Below, in pieces: positions 12,103-21,383 of a stretch of 64,000 bases of DNA. Every line of letters starts with the position of its first letter. Within the stretch, counting starts at the first letter, position 1. Both the position numbers and the translations under genes were made by a program. The notes beneath the pieces are model-generated. The model was not told the origin of the DNA, made no database searches, and was given only the letters and a program-made list of their open reading frames with translations. Source of the stretch: Ziziphus jujuba (taxonomy: Eukaryota; Streptophyta; Magnoliopsida; Rosales; Rhamnaceae); assembly GCF_031755915.1 (NCBI RefSeq), contig NC_083382.1, positions 27,814,001-27,878,000 of the forward strand. The letters run 5' to 3'.

Positions 12103-15100
12103 TGTAACACCCCGTCCCGAAGTACACCGGAAATTTTCCAACTTTGACCGAGGTTGATCGTTGACTTTGACCATTGACCGTTGACGAGGGGTTAAAAGTT
12201 GACTTTTTGACTCAGATGGATTTCTAGGTTGACTGAGATACCATTATGAACACGTTGGCACGAATTCGTGGACTAGTAGCACGTTGAAAACAGAGCTACG
12301 GTTTGAAAGATATGAGCAGAACAAGATTGAGGTCCAAACTATCCAAGGGATGCCGGAGTTGACTTTTTAGTCATGCAAAGTTGAGCTTTGACTCATGCAT
12401 GGTTGTGAAGTACTCGTTGATACAGGTCCGCAGACTAGTGGCACGCCTAATTTGGACATGTGGTTTGAAAGTTATAGACCTGTAGAGTTTTTCAAATACT
12501 GTATTATTTTAATATTATTTTTAAACGTGTAATAATGTGCTACGTGTGACTTAATAAATGTGACCATGTGTCACCATGATGAGATGCCACATGTCAACCA
12601 TGCTTAATACCATATTATTTTATTATTGTTATTTTATATAATAATATTATTTTTAATATTATTTAATTATTTTATTTTATTTTATTTTTATTTCTTTTTC
12701 TTTCTTTTTCTTTTCTTTTTTTCTTTTTTTTCTTTTCCCCCACGTGGGAAAAACACCCAGCCACCCGAAGCCTTCTTCTTTCTTCTTCTTCCTTCTCCTT
12801 CTTCTTCCTTTCCCTTCCTTTCTCCCTCTCGGGTTCTTACCCTTTTTTTTAATTCCGGCCACTGGACGGTCACACGCACCGGCCAGGGAAGAAGCCCGTT
12901 CGCCGGCGATGCCAACCTCCAAATTTCCTGGCCAGACGCCGCTGGACGCGTCCAGATCGGGCCAGTGAAGTCGGCGGCGGCGGGTTAAGTTTTTCCGGCG
13001 ATTCTCACCGTTTCCGACCAACCCAGTCCGGTATTCCACCCTTTTCCCCCTATTTTAGATCCTCTAAGTTTAAATATGGCCTCCAATTGCTTAAATTCGA
13101 AGTGGTTCGAGAGTTATCAGGAGATGAAATTTGGCCGGTACTTCCCGGGCAAATTCCGGCCACCACCGGTGGAATTGGGGTCAATGGAGGCCGGTAATGC
13201 GATCCTCGTTCCATAAGCTTTGTTTCGGTATATTATTCTTCAATTTTGGTTGACGCTTGTGTTAGACCCCCCAGGTACGAGGTATTATTTACCCGAATAA
13301 AATATTATTTTATTTGACTGTGTGTGAATTGTTGTTCTAGGAGCACATGTGCGTCGTGGAATTGATCCCATGGAGGATCTTAGGTTAATTGCGTGCTCCA
13401 GGTGAGTGACCCACCTTAAAAACTATTTTCGGGTGATGATTTATATTTATTTGGTGATATTTAAATATTTGGAAAATATATGTACGTGGTTGGAACTTTA
13501 TAAAATTGGGTATTTATTTTATAATGTCAAATTTCGGATGTTTGGTTATATGCATACATATATATATTTTGATGCCATGATTGAATATTGGAGAAGTTCA
13601 AAGAATTTATGATTTAAATTCTAGATTCTTATTATTATTATTTTACCGAGAATTTTCATGTACAATCAAGGACTTATGAGGAGAAAATATATTTAAATAT
13701 TTTTGTGAGCCTTATATATTATTTTGGAGGAAAAATTGATTAAAGGATTTGAAGAAAAATATTGGTATGATGGTACTGTATGTTTTAAAAAGGTAATTAT
13801 GCATTTATAATGCGAGGTGGTTGATTTCATGGTTTTGAGTAAACCATATTTTTTTTCTATATTGATGATTTATGGTGAGAAATGCAAGGAATGTGGGATT
13901 GGAGATTTTTATAACTCCCACGGTAAATTTCGGAAAATTTTGGTAATAATAAAAATGGGCTATTGGTATTTATTTTATTTTAATTATTTTAGACGCACTT
14001 ATGCAGTACCTGTGTTCTGTACTGTACATGAGATTGTGATTAGCGTGCAGATTTTAGTCTCCCGTGAGTTTCCTAAGGACCTGAGGGCAGGCCGGTTTAG
14101 TATAGTGCACATAACCGCCTTCCTCCTAGGCCGGGATGACAGTCTCCCGTGAGTTACCTATGGACCTGAGGGCAGGCCGGTTTAGTATAATGCACATAAC
14201 CGCCCTCCTCCTAGGCCGGGATGACAGTCTCCCGTGAGTTACCTATGGACCTGAGGGTAGGCCGGTTTAGTATAATGCACATAACCGCCCTCCTTCTAGG
14301 CCGGGATGACAGGTTTTAGCAGCGGCGCTGTTGAGACGCCAAAGCGACCGTATGCCGGTTCTCTCTTTAACCCCCGCCTGAGGGTGCTTGGGACGCTGAG
14401 TACCGTAGGGCATCACTGGTATATAGTGTGGTGCGTCAGGCTATTTTCAATTTGAATTTTTAAGCTTATTATTTGGAAATACTATTCAATTAAAATGGTT
14501 AATTTATTTAAATTTTACCGTTTATTTCAAACAAATAATTTTTATGGCATGTTTCTAAATGATTTATTAATTGTTATTCAAAATTTACTTTATTCTGGAT
14601 TATTTTTTTGAGTGCATTGGATTCCAAAAATTGTTGCATTTTTATTGGTAATTATTGATTAAATATTTTCATATAAATTGTGGAGCTCTATATTATTATT
14701 TGCATGATTTTTTATTTTAAATGTTGATATTCCACTTATTTATTATTTAGTTAATTATTTATTGGCTACCTTGATTTTGGGGAAATATAATTGCTGGGTT
14801 TTGTGAAATGTTTTCAAAAGGAGAACTTTTCCAACCGAGTGAACCGTGAGGGTTTTGAGAGAAAATATTATTTTCAACTAATTATTATTTATTTACTCAT
14901 TTATTGTTAATTATTCAAATGTGATATAATTTTCGTTACTATTATAATTGTTCAGTAGATAGGGTCATTCACTGAGATGATTAGCATCTCACGTTTTTAA
15001 ATTCCGTTCCCTTAGGTTCGGGCTGGTAGACGACATCAGAATCAAGCTCGACGTTTGTTGCTGTTGAGTTTCAAAGAGTTATGCTTCCTTGTATTCTATT

Positions 15101-15428
15101 GTATTATTGTTTCCTATTTTATGTTGTATAACTTTCACACTCATCTGTAACTTATGATGCTCTGTATACTTACTGGACCTATTGTATCAATACTGCATGA
15201 ATTTTCTGGTTATTTTATCGGAGTGCTGAAAGTTGTCGATTAAATTGTAGTAATGTGGGAGGAATAAGGGGATGTTTCTAGAAGTGTGTTTTCAGTGCAG
15301 AAAAATTGTGGTAAGTCCAACCCTTAGGGGAGGTTCTGCCGGATTTTCCATTTGAAGGTCCGGTAGGGTTTTCCTAGGATCAGGGCTTGTCTAGGGTTCT
15401 GGTGAGGAATTTTGGATGGGTCGTGACA
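12103..15428 (+). mobile_element. Solo LTR C (3,326 bp), nested in LTR B
   Basis: It starts TGTAACACCCCGTCCCGAAG and ends GGGTCGTGACA. A perfect 5-bp target duplication, ggttc, lies at 12098-12102 and 15429-15433. It interrupts LTR B at a spot that reads ggttctgccgg when joined, and the same phrase occurs inside LTR C at about 15334, confirming that B and C are the same family. It is more similar to LTR A than to B in the first 700 bases. It holds a three-copy 85-bp tandem repeat at 14056-14310. No coding capacity was found. Confidence 0.9.
14056..14310 (+). repeat. 85-bp tandem repeat, three copies, inside LTR C
   Basis: Units start with agtctcccgtgag at 14056, 14141 and 14226, an exact 85-bp period. 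They share cctgagggcaggccgg and cctaggccgggatgac with few substitutions. LTRs A and D have a single related segment (around 4890-5050 and 22230-22390), so the triplication is specific to this copy or its source. Confidence 0.9.
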
Positions 15429-15660
15429 GGTTCTGCCGGATTTTCCATTGGAGGGTCCGGTCGGGTTTTCCTGGGATTAGGATTTGTCTGGGGTTCCGAT
15501 GAGGGATCTTGGACGGGTCCTGACACTTTGGGAGCCATAGCTGGGAATATGGTTTGGTTCCTAATTAGTCCTTTGGTTTTGGATTTCAATTTTGGTCCTC
15601 TTGATGGTTTTGGTAGATCTTCAATTGCTGTTTTAATGGCGAGCAACGTCCTTTGGTTCT

Positions 15661-16790
15661 GGATTACCGTAGGACCTTCGGTAATTATCGATGAAACCTG
15701 CGACAATCAATTTGCAATTGCTGAAAAAATTATCGTAGGTTTCATCGGTATTACCGAAACCCCTATGATTATCACATTTTACCAATTTTTTGGCCCTCAC
15801 AAGTCCTCTAATGTGTGTTAAATGCAAAAACATACAAAATATACATTCTTCAATGATCCTAAGGAGAAAAAGTCCCAAAAGTTCTGAAAAAGTTCTCAAA
15901 TAGGCACAAAAATTTGATTACCATAGGTCCTTCGGTAATTACCGATGAAACCTATGCTAATCAATTTATACTTGCTGGAAACATTACCGAAGGTTTCATC
16001 AGTAATTACCGAAACCCCTGTGGTAATCACATTTTACCATTTTTTGGCCCCCACAAGTCTCCTAATGTGTGTTAAATGCAAAAACATGCAAAATATACAT
16101 TTTTCAATGATCCTAAGGAGAAAAAACCCTAAAAGTTCTGAAAAAGTTTTCAAATTGGCACAAAAATTTGATTACTATAGGGCCTTTGGTAATTACCGAT
16201 GAAACCTACGATAATCAATTTATACTTGCTGGAAAAATTATCGAAGATTTCATTGATAATTACCGAAGGCCCTACAGTAATCAAATTTTTTTGCTAATTT
16301 GAAAACTTTTTCATAACTTTTGGAGTTTTTTCTCCTTAGGATCATTGAAGAATGTATATTTTGCATGTTTTTGCATTAAACACACATTAGGGGATTTGTG
16401 GGGGCCAAAAAAGTTGTCGAATGTGATTACCATAGGGGTTTCAATAATTACCGATGATTTCTATGGTAATTTTTCCAGCAAGTATAAATTGATTACCGTA
16501 GGTTTCATCGGTAATTACCGAAGGCCCTACGGTAATCAAATTTTTGTGCCAATTTGAGAACTTTTTTAGACCTTTTGGGATTTTTTCTCCTTAGGATCAT
16601 TGAAGAATGTATATTTTTCATGTTGTTGCATTTAACACATATTAGGGGACTTGTAGGGCCAAAAAATTGAAAAAATGTGATTACCACAGGGGTTTCGGTA
16701 ATTACCGATGAAACCTACGGTAATCAAATATTTTTGCTAATTTAAGAACTTTTTCTGAACTTTTGGGGTTTTTTCTATTTAGGGTCATTG
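15661..16790. mobile_element. Foldback array of nested palindromes (long inverted repeat)
   Basis: A module of about 250 bp occurs at roughly 15661, 15915 and 16165 in one orientation. The same modules return inverted after a dyad centre near 16227 and continue to about 16790. Each module contains a compound palindrome: GATTACCGTAGG, a spacer, CGGTAATTACCG, a spacer, CCTACGGTAATC. Between these are shared pieces such as catttttcaatgatcctaag and its complement. Neither half codes for protein. It terminates the membrane-protein exon on the left and abuts a MULE transposase fragment on the right. It has the form of a foldback DNA element or hairpin locus; no clear target duplication was found. 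Confidence 0.7.
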
Positions 16791-16994
16791 ATATTTTATC
16801 AACACAATACGACAGATGACTTTTCAAACAAAACAACACATAAAACCAACGTCTATTATGCCAAAACACACGTTACGCTGTTGAGTTACTAATTGCATTC
16901 CTTACTACATTACATAACACATGCATACCACATAACATGGCCCCATTGTCTTAATATAGCATAGAGCGATTTGTGGCCCTTCAGTTGAATGGTA

Positions 16995-17362
16995 CTATTG
17001 GTTGGCAGTGCTATCAAGAGGTATGGCGGCTGAGCATGATCGGCTGCTGTGATCAATCTGTTTGCACCTCCCGCATCTATATTGATGACGCTCCTCTCCT
17101 TGAGATTAAATCCTCTTCTTTCTTGGTCTTCCTGACTGTTTGCCAATCTTAGGTGGAAGTACAAGCTGGGTTATGACATCATCTAGAGCATGCCACTGAC
17201 ATTTATCTCCAAGTGGATATATGGTTTCCGAATATGCGTCACGGAGTGAGTCAACTGAGTAATGCGCCAAGCAAAGGATATATGGAGAAATATGTCGATG
17301 CTTACATGCTGCAATTGCATGGACATAAGGAAAGCCAGGTTTCTCTACGGCATGTGCATTAT
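16995..17362 (-). pseudogene. MULE transposase C-terminal exon (SWIM and zinc knuckle)
   Basis: After a splice acceptor (tttgacag, AG at 17363-17364 on the minus strand) the frame reads FPYVHAIAACKHRHISPY, the C-terminal half of a SWIM zinc finger, then SVDSLRDAYSETIYPLGD and LPPKIGKQSGRPRKKRI. An in-frame TAA at 17106-17108 follows. The same frame continues with CGRCKQIDHSSRSC, a CCHC zinc knuckle, to a TAG at 16995-16997. This order is the C-terminus of MuDR-type transposases. The catalytic DDE region is not visible upstream, and the first cysteines of the SWIM motif would lie in an exon I cannot find. It is therefore a fragment with at least one nonsense codon, distinct from the transposase at 37133-39603. 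Confidence 0.7.
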
Positions 17363-18342
17363 CTGTCAAATTTAAATAAATAATATGCTTCAGTGACTAC
17401 CAAATAAGGGTGCTTATGAAATGAATGATGCAATCTAGAGAAAATCAACTCTAATAAATTGAAAAGTGTGCAAAGACATTCAGACAGAAATTTTACCAGC
17501 CTAATCAAGTACACTCCTCATTCCTAACACTATGATAAAGAAAGGTTGTAAACATGTCCCCAAAGAAAAAAGGTTGTATCCATATTCCCAAAGAAAAGTT
17601 TATCCAAGAAGGTTAGACAACATAAAAGAAAAGCTCTTTAGGTAAACAAATAAAACACCGATAACATACAAAACTACATGGTAATAATTTAGAGCATGTC
17701 ATATAAAAGAATAAAGCAAAAGGTCATCAAGTTATTTTCTCTCATGGACATGATCAAATCCAATTCCTCCAAATCATAGTTAACATAAGAGAGCTGCATT
17801 AGGAGGATAAGATGCTTTAAATTTTTTTTTTTTAAAAAAAAAGTAAACAACCAAGATATAGTAGCGTATTTAGACTTTGAATATATGAAACAACTTACAT
17901 AATATATTAAACAATATGTGAACAGAACTATGATGCACATTATATGTGAGTCTACATAAATATGAATTTTGGGGACAAAGATATTGCACATGTGATATAC
18001 ATTATGAGCTAATTCACTTAGAATTTTGCTTTAGCTAGTTGATCGAGAATATGTCAATGTCACCATTCATATGACCTTGTAATGCAAATAAACAAAATAA
18101 AACTTCAAGTTAAATAGAATATACAATTAAAAAACCAAACAAAACATACAATTCTTCCAAAACTTCAATTTCTATTCTCCACAACTTAGTCTTCAATCTC
18201 CATACTTCTAGCATACAAAAAAACACAACATATAATTCTTCCAACATAAAAAATCCACATTCCTCAACATAAAAAATTCACATTCTTCCGTACTTCATCA
18301 AAAATAAAGACAAAATTAGGGAGAAAAATTTAGGCTATGTAC
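17363..18342. other. AT-rich stretch, intron-like, no coding signal
   Basis: About 1 kb with no frame I can assign. Short open stretches on the minus strand (17689-17991) are rich in tyrosine and isoleucine codons and look like chance. It may be intron between the fragments on either side. Confidence 0.5.
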
Positions 18343-18433
18343 CTTTGAAAATTTATGCCACTGCCCAAATTTAGTCAATCCTTCAATTAACTGGTTCTTC
18401 CTTTCTTCATATGTGAGCTTTTTTAAGTTGAAC
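18343..18433 (-). pseudogene. Orphan 91-bp exon, function unknown
   Basis: A well-formed internal exon on the minus strand, with acceptor tttgacag before and donor TTTTCAAAG/GTACAT after. The open frame reads FNLKKLTYEERKNQLIEGLT and then KFGQWHKFSK, a lysine- and glutamate-rich, probably helical segment. I do not recognise the parent gene. It lies on the same strand as the neighbouring transposase, cox3 and PPR fragments, so it may be part of a captured-fragment mosaic or an exon of a broken host gene. Confidence 0.35.
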
Positions 18434-19044
18434 CTGTCAAACAAAGAAAGAGAGCAACTATCGTTAGATTCTTTGTTTATAAAAGGAAAAAACAAACAAA
18501 GAAAGTCATTCATGTAACCAAGTTACTAACTTTTTTTTTTCTAACGTTATATGATCAAACCTAGCTACAAAGAGAAACTAAAGGTAGTTTAATCTCAAAT
18601 TAGAACAAAATAGAATAATTATAATATACATAGTATATATAACCAAAATTGCATATTATCAGTATAACTTAGCATTTAGCATATATAACCAAATTATCTC
18701 TAACATGCTCGTTATCTACATGTTAAGTTATACACAAAATGCATTTATTAAAGACATTGTATTAATTGCAAGTTCACAGATATTGGCATAAAAAAGTAAG
18801 TTGGAGCTCATTGTTTCTATACCAAAGAAAGAAGAATAAAATGAGGGGGATTAGACCCCCATAATCATTCATCACACCATCAACACATGTAACAAATCTA
18901 ATATTGATGTTGAACTTCACCAGTAACAAAAAAACATGCATGACATTCTCCAATGGCCTTCCACGCCCATGTTCAATAAGAATTCGACTTTCGAAGGAGA
19001 CAATTTCATTTCTTCGATCAAGAAACACATACTGTCTCCTATCT

Positions 19045-19092
<48 letters not shown>

Positions 19093-19889
19093 CAGATAAA
19101 AATAAGAATATCTAGGATTTGACTGTAAGGCATTTGAAGGTAAGCCTTTTAAATAGTAATTTTAGTAAAAAGCTCTCTACTTGTCGTATATATTCTGCTA
19201 GCATCTAAATAACAGTAAATTTCCAAGCATATCAAAGATAGATACCCAGCTAATAAAACATGGTTAATGAGATTATGATTAAAACATGGTCAAAGAGATT
19301 ATGATAAGATAATATTAGAATGAGTATCCATTATTGGCATAGAAACATAATCAGATTGGACAATAGAGTTAATATATACACATATGCCTAGCTACTTCAA
19401 GTGTGTGTATAGATATATATGCATATGATATGGTAATCTAATGTAAGAAAAAGTAAAGTTGAACCAACTCACACATATAGAATAAAAACAAGGTAATATG
19501 TACATGTTTTGTTTTGCCAAGGTTTGAAATGGAAAAAAAAAAAAATCATAGCTTGCCCTAGCTAGACATAACAATATATTTTAGCTGAGAAATGAAGCTC
19601 TTTATGGAAAGCAAGATGCACTGAACAAGCAACAATTGTAACAGAAACACATTTACTCCTACATATATCTATATATTAATATTTAAAAGATATGTATGGA
19701 TGTGGAATGAGAAAGTTTGACCATACAAGAGTCTTTCATGGCCCATATGCATTTGGTGAGGTTTACATCTTGCACATATCTATATATTATTCTTTCTGCA
19801 AAAAGAGAACAAAGATCGATCTAGAAAACTTTGACAATGTAGCTACATGGTAGCTTAACAGACACAAGGAATTTTGACTCACTAGTTCA
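18434..19889. other. AT-rich spacer with an (AT)n microsatellite
   Basis: Mostly non-coding AT-rich DNA. An (AT)21 tract lies at 19049-19090. A minus-strand open stretch at about 18870-19040 reads FLDRRNEIVSFESRILIEHG and could be another gene fragment, but it has no convincing splice sites and no family I recognise. Confidence 0.4.
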
Positions 19890-20084
19890 CAGTTGATCAA
19901 GATATTGGCAAATACCACATACGATCAAGAAAAGAGTACCTATAATCACATGAAAACCATGAAAGCCAGTTGCTAAGAAAAAGGTAGAACCATGAATACT
20001 ATTCGAAATAGTGAAGGGTGCTTGATAATATTCCATTCCTTGAAAGCCAGTGAATACTAGAGCCAGTGAAACGGTAGCTACGGA
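19890..20084 (-). pseudogene. cox3: Nuclear fragment of mitochondrial cox3 (NUMT)
   Basis: The minus strand reads [20 protein letters not shown], then [20 protein letters not shown], then [20 protein letters not shown], the central part of plant mitochondrial cytochrome c oxidase subunit 3 (transmembrane segments around the FHGFHV motif). Roughly 195 bp are retained. Both ends leave cox3 abruptly: the downstream end reads QYLDQL then stop, and upstream of VATVS the sequence is unrelated. The close protein match implies recent transfer or derivation from an unedited mitochondrial copy. It cannot function alone. It lies about 90 bp from a PPR fragment on the same strand. Confidence 0.85.
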
Positions 20085-20171
20085 ATACTCCAGAAGGGAA
20101 TTTTGCTTTACTTCCCTCAATCTTCACTTTACACCATGCCGACTCCCCTTTCATCATAAGGCGTGGAATAA

Positions 20172-20354
20172 GACCCGGGGGGAATCTCCATGGGACTCCA
20201 GAATTGCATCTATCATGGTACAATGAGGATGAGTTTTATCTCCAACAGAAAATCCATGAACTCTATTGTTAAGCTCGATCCAACTGTGCCCAGGACCCTT
20301 TTTCACTTCTAAGTCTCTCAGTCTCTTCCTCACTTCCATCTTCTCACTCCACTT
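20172..20354 (-). pseudogene. PPR protein E-domain fragment
   Basis: The minus strand reads WSEKMEVRKRLRDLEVKKGP, then GHSWIELNNRVHGFSVGDKT, then HPH. This is the E/E+ region of PLS-class pentatricopeptide repeat proteins, which act in organelle RNA editing. The hallmark is a KKGPG.SWIE motif followed by VH.F..GD..HP. No PPR repeats are visible upstream and the frame drifts into unrelated residues after ILES. It is an isolated piece of about 60 codons, likely a captured or duplicated fragment. Confidence 0.75.
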
Positions 20355-20689
20355 CCAACACATATGTTAGGCAAAATTAAATATGCAGGTATTTGCTTAG
20401 GATTTAAACTAAATATCTTCTCTGCTAGACAACATTATATAATGTTAAGACATTCAAACACAAGACCAGATAACATTCAATAATTATCAACCTCATAAAA
20501 ATTTAAACTTTAAGAAAACATATACATTTTAGCAAGAATGAAATAGTAAATGGGATTTTTGTTGTTTATTGTTGTCATTTTCTCTATTCATTACCATTAT
20601 TATGGTTCTTTTAGTCTTTGCTCACAAAAATGGGGTCTGCAATCAAAAAATGAAATAGCAATAAAAGATTGAAACAAAAATTGTAAAGC

Positions 20690-20904
20690 CTTGAGAAAGT
20701 TCGACCAATAAGTGGTAGGTTTTGAATTTTTGATCAAAAAAGTGCAGGGAGGTGTACCATAAACGTTTATAGTGTCCTGGGGTGGTTCCTTATCAGATTT
20801 CTTCACTGTGAGATCAGCACAGACGACAGCATGAATTATCTTGTGTAATTCTTCAAGGTTATTTGCCTTAATTCCTCTTTCTCTGTACTCACCAAAGGAT
20901 TTCA
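20690..20904 (-). CDS. Candidate exon of an unidentified gene (partial)
   Basis: After a pyrimidine-rich acceptor (AG at 20905-20906 on the minus strand) an open frame reads KSFGEYRERGIKANNLEELH, then KIIHAVVCADLTVKKSDKEP, then PQDTINVYGTPPCTFLI. The composition looks like real protein, but I do not recognise it. Its 3' limit is not defined. A CT-rich leader ending in a strong donor lies upstream on the same strand (21174-21260), which suits a 5' UTR exon. No ATG is apparent at the junction, so this may be a broken gene. Confidence 0.35.
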
Positions 20905-21173
20905 CTGAAAAAAAAAAAAAGAAGAAGAGAAACCCAGTAAGAACTTCAAATATGATTTTGACAGATGCATACAAACAAACAATAGGTGGCTTTGAAAAGA
21001 GAAATAAAGAAATAATTACCAAAAGAAGAATTAAAAATAGAGAAGGATTACTAGGAGAAGGATCAAAGTTTGTGATAAATGAAAAATGAAGAACGTGAAC
21101 AAACCCAACAAATAATCTCAAATAAACCTAACCCTTGAACTAAACCCAAAATTTACAACAAGATAAACTTACC

Positions 21174-21205
21174 AATGATTGAGAGAGAGAGAGACGGGAT
21201 CACAC

Positions 21206-21244
<39 letters not shown>

Positions 21245-21260
21245 ATCTTAGAGCTGTTTT
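21174..21260 (-). other. CT-rich leader-like exon with splice donor; (GA)n microsatellite
   Basis: On the plus strand two GA tracts (about 21181-21194 and 21212-21241) flank gacgggatcacaccca. Read on the minus strand this is a CT-rich leader ending CAATCATTG/GTAAGTTT, a strong donor. Long CT-rich 5' UTRs with a leader intron are common in plant genes. It may be the 5' exon for the frame at 20690-20904; no transcript evidence is available. Confidence 0.35.
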
Positions 21261-21383
21261 GTCTTCCTTCTATTTTTCTTTTGATATTTGAAAAGGATAG
21301 TTTAGGAATATTGAAAAGTAAGAGGGTAAAAGAAAAAGATTGAGAATCAAGTGGGTAAATTTCCTTAAGGGTCTTCCAATAGG

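Larger units (their letters stand above)
8931..15525 (+). mobile_element. Solo LTR B (about 3.26 kb net), containing LTR C
   Basis: It begins TGTAACAACCTGTCCC at 8931 and ends GGACGGGTCCTGACA at 15525. It is flanked by ttttg (8926-8930) and ctttg (15526-15530), a 5-bp target duplication with one mismatch. Its own sequence is 8931-12102 plus 15434-15525; the piece between is LTR C and its duplicated target. No internal retroelement domains are present. It sits in an exon of the membrane-protein gene. A GA-rich run (9421-9500) and a GC-rich region (9600-9990) lie in its 5' half; the 3' half is AT-rich. Confidence 0.85.
8523..15650 (+). pseudogene. Exon of a multi-pass membrane protein, split by nested LTRs; possibly TMEM161-like
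   Basis: The frame runs from about 8523 (after an ag acceptor in ctaatacaag) through KSNVQIFRLMLDDAHLQSRL, then hydrophobic segments FTFSLVVISSLLL and FVLILLGFMGVFKFLTLLA, then SEKQLTVLFGVL at 8929. LTR B follows. At 15530 the frame resumes as GAIAGNMVWFLISPLVL, then FGRSSIAVLMA. Removing the LTR and one copy of its target duplication restores gggttttgggagcc, which encodes GVLGA without a break, so the exon was open when the LTR landed. After 15650 the homologous-looking sequence stops at the foldback element. The segment pattern reminds me of the plant TMEM161-like family, but that name is from memory and uncertain. This copy cannot make a normal protein. Confidence 0.6.

Noticed and set aside
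12626..13039. Overlapping open frames of about 120 codons on both strands in LTR C (and similar ones in A, B and D)
   Set aside because: They come from GC-rich or GAA/TTC-rich LTR sequence, are not conserved in frame between copies and show no domain.
18774..19133. 119-codon minus-strand frame as a whole gene
   Set aside because: Much of it is the (AT)n tract read as alternating Ile and Tyr; only a short part might be a fragment.
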